The notes beneath the pieces were generated by a model that saw only the letters and a list, made by a program, of their open reading frames with translations, had not been told where the DNA came from and searched no databases. DNA of 64,000 bases, taken from contig NZ_CP052909.1 of the NCBI RefSeq assembly GCF_014295415.1, forward strand, positions 2,356,001-2,420,000, written 5' to 3'. The position numbers and the translations under genes are program-made. The first letter of the stretch is position 1; the number at the start of each line of letters is the position of its first letter. This document shows positions 53,201 through 61,544 of this stretch, in pieces. The DNA is from Constantimarinum furrinae. Its GTDB lineage: Bacteria > Bacteroidota > Bacteroidia > Flavobacteriales > Flavobacteriaceae.

Positions 53201-53518
53201 ATGAAAGCAGTTACTCTCATATTTGCTTTGTTTATGCTTCTACTGTCGTTCAAGCCTTGTTCTGACGGATTTAGCGCCGATCACAATGAAGATCCCATTG
53301 CCATCGAAGATCACGATCATTCAGAAGACAGTGATGATTCCTGCCCCGCCGTTTGTTTTTGCAATTGCTGCGGAACGTCAGTCACATTTGAACTCCTGGA
53401 ACAATTCCTTCCGAAGAACCCCTTACAGATAATTTCAATACCTGTGTCAGATTATATAAGTTTATACTCCTTCAATTATTTGAATTCCATCTGGCACCCT
53501 CCACAATTTGTTAGCTAA
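53201..53518 (+). CDS. Small secreted Cys/His-rich protein (DUF6660/HYC_CC_PP-like)
   Basis: I use the ATG at 53201 (MKAVTLIFALFMLLLS) because upstream in-frame codons overlap a terminator and promoter. The 105 residues have a signal segment, a His/Asp-rich stretch (DHDHSEDSDDS), a Cys cluster (CPAVCFCNCCG) and the ending NSIWHPPQFVS. Small proteins with this layout sit before TonB receptors in many Bacteroidota. Metal handling, such as copper or zinc, is a reasonable inference. The TonB receptor follows after 55 bases. Confidence 0.75.
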   Translation: MKAVTLIFALFMLLLSFKPCSDGFSADHNEDPIAIEDHDHSEDSDDSCPAVCFCNCCGTSVTFELLEQFLPKNPLQIISIPVSDYISLYSFNYLNSIWHPPQFVS

Positions 53519-53573
53519 AATTTACTGCCTTGTGAAAGGCTTACTTCTTTATTAGTTAACAAAAATCTTCAAT

Positions 53574-55754
53574 ATGAAAAAACTTATAGGGAGCCTAATG
53601 CTCTCATTAATGTGGTGTATCTCTATATACGCCCAGAATAATACAATAGAAATAGTTGTGGTAAGTGATAATGAACCTTTATCGGGTGCTACAGTGTTTA
53701 TCGAGTCCCTCGATAAAGGAGCAATCACTAATTTTGACGGAATAGCTGTATTTTCCGATATCCCAGATGGAACTTATGAAGTTCAAATTTCATTTTTGGG
53801 TTTTGAACCCGTTGAAGTTGAAGTTGTAGTTCCTCAAGAATCACCATTAGTCTTTAACTTAGAAGAGAGTGAAAACACGCTCGATGCAGTGGTACTTCAA
53901 AGTTCGAGAGGTACGAGAACCATAAGAAAGACCCCAACGCGTGTCGAATTTATCGGCTCTGAGGAACTCAGTGAAAAAGCCATGATGAACCCTAACAGTG
54001 TGTCTATGGTACTTCGGGAAAGTACCGGGATACAAATGCAACAAACGTCCTTGAGCAGTGGAAATACCAACATCCGAATTCAGGGTCTGGACGGTCGCTA
54101 TACACAGTTGCTACGAGATGGGTTTCCGCTATACGGTGGATTTTCCAGCGGACTCAGTATTTTGCAGATCCCACCTTTGGATCTTCAGCAATTTGAGATC
54201 ATCAAAGGAAGTTCATCGACTCTGTACGGGGGAGGTGCTATTGCCGGGCTGGTAAATATGGTTTCAAAAACACCTGAGGATGAGCCTGAGCTTCAGCTCA
54301 TGTTGTCACAAACAATGGCTGCAGGAAGCACCGTGAATGCATTTTACAGCGAACGGTATGGGAAGCTGGGTATTTCATTATATGGTTCGGGTCATTATCA
54401 AAAAGCCTATGATCCCGAGGATGATGATTTTAGTAATCTGCCTGAAACCCGATCGGTTTCTTTTAATCCGAAGGTGTTTTACTACCCTTCAGACGCTACC
54501 CGGTTGTGGTTGGGGCTAAACGGAACCTATGATAACAGATTGGGGGGTGATATGAATGCCATTGAAGGTGAACCCAACGGGATCCACCAGTATACCGAAG
54601 AAAATAATTCGAAACGTCTAAGCAGTCAGTTTGAATATCGCACAGAACTCTCACCGGTTAATACCCTTACCGTCAGAAATAGTATTTCCTATTTTAACAG
54701 AGAGCTTACTCTTCCGAATCTCAGGTTTAGTGGGGATCAGATCAATTCATTTTCGGAAGCCACCTTTCAAACCTTTTCAAAAGAATCTGACTGGATCTTT
54801 GGTGTGAATCTATACACGGTAGACTTTGATGAGGATGATGGGGAAGCACTGCAGCGCGATCAACAAGATGTTACCTTTGGTGCCTTCGGAAAGAATATTT
54901 ACGATCTTTCAGATAGCTGGATCCTGGAAACGGGCTTCAGGTTGGATCATGCCAAGGACTGGGGAACATTTGCATTACCCAGACTTTCTTTGCTTTATAA
55001 GAATGATCAAGGGTTTTCCAGTAGAATTGGTGGTGGATTGGGATATAAGATCCCTGATATTTTTACTGAAGAAGCCGAGCGTGTCAACTATGAGAATATT
55101 ATGCCCATTGATACATCGACGCTGGAGGCCGAACGTTCTTATGGTGGTAATATCGATTTTAATTACCGAAGCTCCCTCGTTACAGATATTGATGTGTCCA
55201 TAAACCAATTATTCTATGTAACAGCGATCCGTGACGGATTGCTCTTAAATCCATCGGAAGGAAACTTTCTGGCATTCGAGAACGCAGATGGAACGATTGT
55301 AAGTAAGGGAGCAGAAACCAATGTCAAGTTTTCGTATAAGGACTTCAGATGGTTTTTGAATTATGCCTATATAGACACCAGACTCAACTATTTACCAACA
55401 AAGCCTCAAAAACCCTTAACAGCCCGTCACAATGCAGGTAGTGTGGTTATGTACGAAGGCTCGGTTTGGATGCTTGGATTCGAAACCTTTTATACCGGAC
55501 AGCAATTGCTTCCCAATGGAACAAAATCCCGGGCCTATACGCTGCTAGGGTTTCTTGCAATGCGTAATTTCGACTGGGGGAGTGTTTATGTGAATTTCGA
55601 AAATTTCACCGATCGAAGACAAAGTAGGTATTCACCGCTGGTACTGCCACCTCATGAGGATCCTGTCTTCCCGGAGATCTATGCGCCTACCGACGGATTT
55701 ATTTTAAGTGCAGGGATCATCATTAAACCCTTTGGAAACGAAGACGAACATTAG
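53574..55754 (+). CDS. TonB-dependent outer-membrane receptor
   Basis: The 726-residue receptor has a signal peptide and a carboxypeptidase-like domain (GATVFIESLDKGAITNFDG). A plug domain follows (VLRESTGIQMQQTSLSSGNTNIRIQGLDG, read in part; FEIIKGSSSTLYGGGAIAGLVNMVSK), then a 22-strand-type barrel ending FILSAGIIIKPFG. It belongs to the CirA/BtuB-like monomeric class, without a SusD partner. The substrate is probably a metal, siderophore or cofactor, and the Cys/His-rich gene in front favours a metal. A terminator follows. Confidence 0.93.
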   Translation: MKKLIGSLMLSLMWCISIYAQNNTIEIVVVSDNEPLSGATVFIESLDKGAITNFDGIAVFSDIPDGTYEVQISFLGFEPVEVEVVVPQESPLVFNLEESENTLDAVVLQSSRGTRTIRKTPTRVEFIGSEELSEKAMMNPNSVSMVLRESTGIQMQQTSLSSGNTNIRIQGLDGRYTQLLRDGFPLYGGFSSGLSILQIPPLDLQQFEIIKGSSSTLYGGGAIAGLVNMVSKTPEDEPELQLMLSQTMAAGSTVNAFYSERYGKLGISLYGSGHYQKAYDPEDDDFSNLPETRSVSFNPKVFYYPSDATRLWLGLNGTYDNRLGGDMNAIEGEPNGIHQYTEENNSKRLSSQFEYRTELSPVNTLTVRNSISYFNRELTLPNLRFSGDQINSFSEATFQTFSKESDWIFGVNLYTVDFDEDDGEALQRDQQDVTFGAFGKNIYDLSDSWILETGFRLDHAKDWGTFALPRLSLLYKNDQGFSSRIGGGLGYKIPDIFTEEAERVNYENIMPIDTSTLEAERSYGGNIDFNYRSSLVTDIDVSINQLFYVTAIRDGLLLNPSEGNFLAFENADGTIVSKGAETNVKFSYKDFRWFLNYAYIDTRLNYLPTKPQKPLTARHNAGSVVMYEGSVWMLGFETFYTGQQLLPNGTKSRAYTLLGFLAMRNFDWGSVYVNFENFTDRRQSRYSPLVLPPHEDPVFPEIYAPTDGFILSAGIIIKPFGNEDEH

Positions 55755-55767
55755 GTATTCAAACTAG

Positions 55768-55790
55768 AAAAACCCGCTATTGGCGGGTTT
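55768..55790. terminator. Terminator after the TonB receptor gene
   Basis: Stem AAAAACCCGC / GCGGGTTTTT with a short TATTG loop. It resembles the hairpin at 53114 and is usable from both sides; the gene at 55814 converges on it. Confidence 0.88.
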
Positions 55791-55813
55791 TTAATTTTAA
55801 ATTTTGATTGCGA

Positions 55814-56056
55814 TTAAGCAGAAAGATCATTGACTTTGTTGTTCGACTTATTCTTTAAGCGGCTTAGTTTTTCACTAAGTGAATTCTCTACCTCAATAGC
55901 AGAATTCTTAATACGCTCACCGGTATTTTTTACCTTTAGTTTAAGATCGGCTTTTTCCTGAGCAGACAAGCTTCTGTATTTCCAGTATGCCAATCCGCCG
56001 AGAATTGCAGCTCCGGCCAATGCGATCAATCCTTTTTCATTTCTTTTCATATTCAA
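55814..56056 (-). CDS. YtxH-like small stress-type protein
   Basis: An 80-residue protein with one N-terminal hydrophobic segment (GLIALAGAAILGGLAYWKY) and an amphipathic, Lys/Glu-rich helix behind it (AQEKADLKLKVKNTGERIKNS, split at residue 50). This is the shape of YtxH-type small membrane proteins, often raised under stress. The start may be the third codon (MKRNEKG). The 263-base gap to the next gene upstream holds only a promoter candidate for the propeller gene. Confidence 0.7.
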   Translation of the reverse strand: MNMKRNEKGLIALAGAAILGGLAYWKYRSLSAQEKADLKLKVKNTGERIKNSAIEVENSLSEKLSRLKNKSNNKVNDLSA

Positions 56057-56261
56057 GTGTATTTTATTGTTTTTTTGAGTTATGTGAAGGTAAGAATAAA
56101 GAAGATTGACCGGTAAATTTTAAGAGAGTTTAGCACAATTTTAATACGCTTTTAAGGGTCTTTGGATGGCAATCGAAGAAAAGAGAACTTACTATTTAGA
56201 AACATCAAAAGGAGTGTTTATGAATTTCTTGTCGCTTTCACATTTTTATTGAAATTCTCTA

Positions 56262-56292
56262 TTGAATTTAAAGTTGATAATTGTTACTTTTA
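56262..56292 (+). promoter_or_regulatory. Putative promoter of the third propeller gene
   Basis: TTG at 56262-56264 and TACTTTTA at 56285-56292, with 20 bases between, lie 27 bases before the ATG at 56320. The last base differs from TAnnTTTG. Confidence 0.4.
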
Positions 56293-56319
56293 AAAACTAA
56301 CCATTATACATTTCTTTTC

Positions 56320-59300
56320 ATGAAGATTCAAGCTTTTTCATTTCATCTTTTTCTATCATTTCTTTTTACAGGCTGTCTTTTCGCACAGGATTTTTCATCG
56401 TTACAATACAGAACCGTTGGTCCGGAGCGAGGCGGAAGAGTTACCGCAGTAACCGGGATTCCTGAAATTCCCGGTACTTTTTACCTAGGAGCTACAGGGG
56501 GAGGAGTTTGGAAAACAGAAGACTATGGAACAACCTGGTTTAATGTTTCCGACGGATTTTTTGCAACACCTTCCATAGGCGCAATTGAAGTTTCACCAAA
56601 GCATCCCAATGTAGTATATGTAGGGACCGGATCGGACGGGCTTCGTAGTAATGTAATTAGCGGGAAAGGCGTTTACAAATCGGTAGATTCGGGTAAATCA
56701 TGGCAACATATTGGTCTTCGGGAAGCAGGACAGATAGGTGCTGTTGAGATAGATCGTAAAGATGATAATATAGTCTGGGTTGCCGCCATAGGAAATGCCT
56801 TTGCCCCAAATGCAGACCGTGGAATCTTTAAAACCACCGATGGCGGTAAATCATGGGATAAGGTATTATTTGTTTCTGAAGAAACCGGATTTTCAGATCT
56901 GGAACTTCACCCAAAAAAATCGAATGTGGTCTATGCGGCCGCCTGGAAGGGACAACGCAAGCCTTGGACCATCATCTCGGGTGGAACTAATGCTGAAGGG
57001 GGAATATACAAATCGAAGAATGGGGGAAAAGACTGGGAAAAACTGGAAAATGGCTTGCCCCAAGGACTCATTGGAAAGATCGATCTGGCGGTATCTGCTG
57101 CAGAACCTGATGTCTTATACGCCGTCATTGAAGCCCCGGGAAAGGAGGGGGGATTGTACCGATCTAACGATGAAGGAAAATCCTTTGTTCAGGTTTCCAA
57201 TGAAGAGGGACTGGTTAACCGTCCCTTTTATTACACCAATATAGAAGCCGACCCCACCAATGTGGATATCATCTATTCAAATGCAAACCCCATCCTGAAA
57301 TCTGTCGACGGTGGTAAGACATGGAAGGAAATGCGCGTACCTCACGGTGATAATCACGATATCTGGATCAATCCAAACAATCCGAATCTCATCATTCAGG
57401 CGAATGATGGTGGTGCCAATGTCTCTCACAACGGTGGAAAAACATGGTCTACACAATTTAATCAGCCAACCACAGAGATATACCAGGTTGAAGTAGACGA
57501 TCAGTATCCGTATTGGTTGTACGGCGGACAGCAGGATAATTACACGACCATCGCAGTACCCAGTTTTCCTCCGTATGGTATACAGAATGCAGGGACAGGA
57601 TGGATCATTAACACCGGTGGTTGTGAAACCGGTCCGGCAGTGCCAAAACCCGGTAATCACAATATTGTCTACGCCAATTGCAAAGGGAGGTTTGGGGTTT
57701 TCGACAAGCGAACCGGTACTGAAAAAAGTTACTATGTAGGCGCTTCCAATATTTACGGTCACAATCCGAAGGATCTTGAATACAGATTTCAGCGGGTAGC
57801 ACCTATTCACGTATCACCCCATGATCCCGATGTAGTGTACCACGGTTCACAGTATGTACATAAAACGATAGATGACGGCCTCACTTGGGAAACCATTTCA
57901 CCCGATCTCACCGCTTTTGAAGCTGATAAGCAGGTCATCTCAGGAAGTCCGATTACCCGTGATATTACGGGAGAAGAATACTACAGTACGTTGTACTCCA
58001 TTAGGGAATCGGAGCTTATGCCGGGACTTATCTGGGTTGGGTCTAATGACGGTGTGGTATCTGTAACCCGTGATGGGGGGGCTACCTGGAAGAATGTTAC
58101 TCCGGCTAATATGCCAAAAGGCGGACGGGTAGAATCTATTGAGCCTTCTCATTTCGATCCTGGGAAAGCCTATATTGCCGTAGACAGGCACTTGCTTGGT
58201 GATACCAGACCTTATCTTTATAAAACAACCGATTATGGTGAAAGCTGGGAATTATTAAGTTCTGATGCTAACGGAATTCCGTCCGACTTTTCTTCGCGTG
58301 TGTTGCGAGAAGACCCGGTAAGAGAAGGATTATTATATGCAGGTACCGAATTCGGGGTGTTTATTTCTTTTAACGACGGATTATCCTGGGTATCCTTTCA
58401 GCAGAATTTACCGGTAACTCCCATTACCGATCTGAAGATATTTCGAGGTGACCTCATATTAAGTACGATGGGTCGCGGTTTCTGGATCCTGGATAATATT
58501 ACAACGCTTCGGCAGGCCGAAGTGAACACATTGGGTACCACTGCGCGTTTGTTTCAGCCCGATAAAACCATACGCTACCGGTTTCCCAGTGGAGGAAATT
58601 CAGATTTTCCAAAATATCCGAGAACTAATGTGACCTTCGATTATTATATTCCTGAAAATACCGCTGGAAAAGTTCAACTGGAGATATTCAATGCTAATAT
58701 GCAGTCGGTTGTAACAGTTGTGAGCGACAGCACCCAACTAAGATCTACTGAAACCATAGTGGAGGACATGAATTTGAGTGAGACCTTTGTTTACGCCGAC
58801 GAAAAGCTGGAATCTAAACCCGGGTTGAATCGTTTTGCGTGGGATCTGCGACAGAAGGGAGCCTGGGCCGAAAAACCAAACCGCAGGTTTAAAAACGGTC
58901 CCATGGTACCTCCGGGGGTTTATACGGCGAGATTAACCATAGGAGCTCAGGTTCTCGAACAACAATTTGAGATCCTTGCCGATCCGAGAATCGTAGCCGA
59001 AGGGGTAACTACAGCAGTGATAGAAGAGCAATTGGCATTTCAAAATAAGGTGATTGCGCTGCTCTCGGAAGCCCGAAAGTTACAGGTGGATCTGGAACAG
59101 CAATTGGAGACTTCAGAAAGCAGCATGACCAGCGGAACAGCGAATTCTTCCGAAGGAATAAAAGCCATTCTTAAAAAGCTTAAAAATGAAGAAGGTGCCT
59201 ATCCGCAGCAAATGCTGGTCGCTCAGATCTCCTATCTACTCAATATGGTAAGCGGTGCCGATCAGTTACCCGGAAATGAAGCCGAGGAGCGCTATACCGA

Positions 59301-59349
59301 ATTGTTAGCTCAGTTTAATCAATTAAAGGAGGAACTTATGCAGTCTTGA
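56320..59349 (+). CDS. Secreted BNR/VPS10-type (sortilin-like) beta-propeller protein, copy 3
   Basis: The ATG at 56320 gives a signal peptide (MKIQAFSFHLFLSFLFTG, cleavage near FAQ) and 1009 residues; an upstream TTG frame is not needed. The propeller is rich in Asp-box repeats (SVDSGKSWQH, TTDGGKSWDK, SKNGGKDWEK, SVDGGKTWKE, THDGGATWKN-like, TTDYGESWEL). A FlgD-like domain (GLNRFAWDLRQKG, PPGVYTARLTIG) and a helical tail follow. The layout equals copies 1 and 2. No T9SS tail is visible. It is transcribed alone and converges with the unknown secreted gene at 59394. Confidence 0.88.
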   Translation: MKIQAFSFHLFLSFLFTGCLFAQDFSSLQYRTVGPERGGRVTAVTGIPEIPGTFYLGATGGGVWKTEDYGTTWFNVSDGFFATPSIGAIEVSPKHPNVVYVGTGSDGLRSNVISGKGVYKSVDSGKSWQHIGLREAGQIGAVEIDRKDDNIVWVAAIGNAFAPNADRGIFKTTDGGKSWDKVLFVSEETGFSDLELHPKKSNVVYAAAWKGQRKPWTIISGGTNAEGGIYKSKNGGKDWEKLENGLPQGLIGKIDLAVSAAEPDVLYAVIEAPGKEGGLYRSNDEGKSFVQVSNEEGLVNRPFYYTNIEADPTNVDIIYSNANPILKSVDGGKTWKEMRVPHGDNHDIWINPNNPNLIIQANDGGANVSHNGGKTWSTQFNQPTTEIYQVEVDDQYPYWLYGGQQDNYTTIAVPSFPPYGIQNAGTGWIINTGGCETGPAVPKPGNHNIVYANCKGRFGVFDKRTGTEKSYYVGASNIYGHNPKDLEYRFQRVAPIHVSPHDPDVVYHGSQYVHKTIDDGLTWETISPDLTAFEADKQVISGSPITRDITGEEYYSTLYSIRESELMPGLIWVGSNDGVVSVTRDGGATWKNVTPANMPKGGRVESIEPSHFDPGKAYIAVDRHLLGDTRPYLYKTTDYGESWELLSSDANGIPSDFSSRVLREDPVREGLLYAGTEFGVFISFNDGLSWVSFQQNLPVTPITDLKIFRGDLILSTMGRGFWILDNITTLRQAEVNTLGTTARLFQPDKTIRYRFPSGGNSDFPKYPRTNVTFDYYIPENTAGKVQLEIFNANMQSVVTVVSDSTQLRSTETIVEDMNLSETFVYADEKLESKPGLNRFAWDLRQKGAWAEKPNRRFKNGPMVPPGVYTARLTIGAQVLEQQFEILADPRIVAEGVTTAVIEEQLAFQNKVIALLSEARKLQVDLEQQLETSESSMTSGTANSSEGIKAILKKLKNEEGAYPQQMLVAQISYLLNMVSGADQLPGNEAEERYTELLAQFNQLKEELMQS

Positions 59350-59393
59350 TGAGCGAAGAAGGGGTACACCCAAATGAAAATATATCTCAATGC

Positions 59394-59987
59394 TTAGTTA
59401 AGATCGCAAATAGCTTCACGTAGGGGTATCGCGTTTAGTTTTTTCCATACCGCTTTATCAAAAGTGGCAGGTGAAAACCGAAAGACTATAATCGACTTTT
59501 CCTGTGCCGGACAAAATTGCTGTTCAGCCTTAAGGTTCAAAGTCATCATCTTTTGGGTACGGAAGCGGTCAAAAACCCGAATTTTTCCCGTATAGACTGT
59601 ATTTCCGGTGGCTGATTCCGTGGGAACCAACAGGGCTGTGGAAGGCAGTTTGTTTACTGTGGAATCCTTTTGTTTAACATCCATTAATCCGTCGAAATAC
59701 AATTCTAAATTCATTTCTAAGTCATGTTCAGTAAGAGGTTCAGTAGTATTAACAGCCCAGACAAAAATATACGACCAAAACTCAGCATGCTCCACCTTTC
59801 CCCATCCCGGGGGAAAGATGGCTTCTTCAATACCCCGTACCGTCATGTCCTGTGCAAAACCCGTGGGTAGATCGAAATATTCCTTTGTCCATGTGGTGTC
59901 AGTTTTCAAAAAATGTTCTCGCTCATATTCCTGTGCACTAATCAGTGCTGAACAGGCCAAGCATAAAAAAAGAAGCATTATTCTCAT
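59394..59987 (-). CDS. Secreted protein of unrecognised family, paralogue A
   Basis: The 197-residue product has a signal peptide (MRIMLLFLCLACSALISA). I recognise no named family, but it clearly matches the protein at 61545-62147: TWTKEYFDLP, GIEEAIFPPGWG, EFWSYIFVWAV, YFDGLM, then FRFSPATFDKAVWKKLNAI. Both carry two Cys near the end (here C159 and C194), which could pair in the periplasm. It is second in an operon, ten bases after yceI. The pairing around a membrane regulator suggests one local system of unknown role. Confidence 0.8.
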   Translation of the reverse strand: MRIMLLFLCLACSALISAQEYEREHFLKTDTTWTKEYFDLPTGFAQDMTVRGIEEAIFPPGWGKVEHAEFWSYIFVWAVNTTEPLTEHDLEMNLELYFDGLMDVKQKDSTVNKLPSTALLVPTESATGNTVYTGKIRVFDRFRTQKMMTLNLKAEQQFCPAQEKSIIVFRFSPATFDKAVWKKLNAIPLREAICDLN

Positions 59988-59997
59988 AGGGTCGGTT

Positions 59998-60555
59998 TTA
60001 GAATTGTAACACTATATCGAACGCAATTGCATCAGATATGGCATCGTTCTTTAATTTATTATTGTACGTAATTCCCCAGCGGGTGCGATCGATCTTCAGT
60101 TTTGTGTTGATCCTGTTATTGGCTTCATCGATCTCGGGCCAGAATTCAATGGGTTTTGTAATTCCTTTGATGGTAAGATCGGCCAGAAATTTGTGCCGGT
60201 TTTCTCTGGGAAAGAATTGTACCGAAGTTATGACCAATTTCGCCTCGGGAAACTTATTTACATCGAAAAAATCCGGGTTTCGTATGTGCTGTACCGGGCC
60301 TATACCGGCCAGATATTCCTCATTGGAAATGGTCGTCATATCTATTAGAAATGATCCGCCGGTAATATTTCCATCGTTGGAAAAAAGTGTTCCTTCTTTA
60401 AATTTTACGGTGCCTTTGTGTCCACTAAAAAGGAAAGTGTAGCTGCCTGTCCAGTTGATGACACTTTGTTGAGGCTTTAACTGATACGTTTTTTGTTGTT
60501 GTGTATAACCTGCTAAGCCGGTTATCATGATGATTGTAAATAGTAGTTTTCGCAT
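59998..60555 (-). CDS. YceI family periplasmic lipid-binding protein
   Basis: A 185-residue lipocalin-like protein with a signal peptide (MRKLLFTIIMITGLAGY). Family motifs are YQLKPQQSVINWTGSYTFLFSGHKG (first part), GSFLIDMTTIS, LTIKGITKPIEFW and RTRWGITYNNK. YceI proteins bind isoprenoid or similar lipids in the periplasm. It is first in a two-gene operon with paralogue A. A TAGTTTTA element (60573-60580, - strand) and an operator-like repeat (60594-60638) lie just upstream. Confidence 0.92.
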   Translation of the reverse strand: MRKLLFTIIMITGLAGYTQQQKTYQLKPQQSVINWTGSYTFLFSGHKGTVKFKEGTLFSNDGNITGGSFLIDMTTISNEEYLAGIGPVQHIRNPDFFDVNKFPEAKLVITSVQFFPRENRHKFLADLTIKGITKPIEFWPEIDEANNRINTKLKIDRTRWGITYNNKLKNDAISDAIAFDIVLQF

Positions 60556-60572
60556 ATTGATTAATTTTGACG

Positions 60573-60580
60573 TAAAACTA
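60573..60580 (-). promoter_or_regulatory. Putative -7 element of the yceI operon
   Basis: TAGTTTTA on the - strand, 17 bases before the yceI start. It lies 13 bases from the conserved operator element, the same layout as at 62162-62169 for paralogue B. Confidence 0.5.
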
Positions 60581-60593
60581 GGACGGGAGGCAG

Positions 60594-60638
60594 GTGAAAT
60601 GTGTCAAAAAATTGTAAAAGAAGTGTCAACTGTTGTAA
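60594..60638. promoter_or_regulatory. Operator-like element A: TGTnA repeats every 11 bases
   Basis: On the + strand TGTCA at 60602, TGTAA at 60613, TGTCA at 60624 and TGTAA at 60634 give a pitch of 11, 11 and 10. This is the phasing of Pho-box-type sites bound by tandem OmpR/PhoB winged helices. The part 60594-60629 matches 62184-62217 at 28 of 34 aligned positions. It lies in the divergent gap between yceI and the winged-helix gene, 38 bases before the yceI start. Confidence 0.75.
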
Positions 60639-60672
60639 AAATTAAACTAATTATAGGTTCTTTGCAGGAATT

Positions 60673-61536
60673 ATGGGCAAACCAAGTTTTTATTCGATAA
60701 CGGCCGCTGTTCTTTTACTATTCTTTATCGGGATCTTTGCGGAAGATGATAAAGCACAAACCGACTTCCCCGAACGGGTAAAATTATCGTTGCGGGAGGT
60801 GGGTCATACCTTGTTATTGGCCCATGGAGATTCGGTTTCTCTGGTCATGCCTGTGGTAAAGAAAGAAGATATGTTATTTGAACTGTCGTTTCAGCGGTCT
60901 TTGGCCATTGAACCGGACAGCCTTATTTCATTGATGGAATCTGCGTTTAAACGTTCAGGCTTACCCGAAGTATATAGGGTGGAAGTATTACAATGCTCCA
61001 ATAGGGAGGTGGTGTATAGTTATGGGATGGAGCACAATACCGAAAACAGCATCATCCCGTGTCGCGGCAGATTCCTTCCTGAAAACTGTTACACCATTCA
61101 ACTGAGATTTTTAAATCAAAAAACCCCTTTTTTAAGTACTAAGATGATCATTTTACTTTTAGGAGGTATTGCCTTGCTCCTCACCGGTTTTCTCTTTTTT
61201 AGAAGCAGAGTTTCACCTACACCGGTGTCTTTGGATACCGAGGCCAAGATCATAGGAAGTTTCTACTTTTATCCAGAACAGAATAAATTGGTGCAGCAGG
61301 CTACAGAGATTCCATTATCTAATAAGGAATGTGAACTGCTGGCACTTTTTGTCGCGAGTCCAAATCACATTATCACCAGAGAAGAACTTACCAAAAAAGT
61401 ATGGGAGGACAATGGAGTGATCGTGGGACGCAGTTTGGATACATATATTTCGAAGCTTAGGAAAAAACTGAAAGCAGATGAAAACATAAAGATCACCAAC
61501 GTCCACGGAGTAGGGTATCGGTTAGAGGTCCAGTAA
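60673..61536 (+). CDS. Membrane-anchored winged-helix regulator with N-terminal periplasmic sensor
   Basis: The 287 residues run: membrane helix (about 8-22), periplasmic domain (24-153, with Cys108, Cys130 and Cys139), second membrane helix (157-176), then a cytoplasmic OmpR/PhoB-type DNA-binding domain (193-287: LSNKECELLALFV, ITREELTKKVW, RSLDTYISKLRKKL, VHGVGYRL). This is ToxR/CadC logic in reverse order, a one-component membrane regulator. It stands between yceI-paralogue A and paralogue B, whose promoters share a likely PhoB-type site. No kinase partner is seen and none is needed by this design. Confidence 0.9.
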   Translation: MGKPSFYSITAAVLLLFFIGIFAEDDKAQTDFPERVKLSLREVGHTLLLAHGDSVSLVMPVVKKEDMLFELSFQRSLAIEPDSLISLMESAFKRSGLPEVYRVEVLQCSNREVVYSYGMEHNTENSIIPCRGRFLPENCYTIQLRFLNQKTPFLSTKMIILLLGGIALLLTGFLFFRSRVSPTPVSLDTEAKIIGSFYFYPEQNKLVQQATEIPLSNKECELLALFVASPNHIITREELTKKVWEDNGVIVGRSLDTYISKLRKKLKADENIKITNVHGVGYRLEVQ

Positions 61537-61544
61537 AAGTTTGA

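Noticed and set aside
56281-56319. A TTG start 13 codons upstream in the third propeller gene.
   Set aside because: The ATG at 56320 gives a proper signal peptide, and the upstream part overlaps the likely promoter.
57277-57810. A 177-codon - strand frame.
   Set aside because: It lies inside the third propeller gene, whose frame is well supported.
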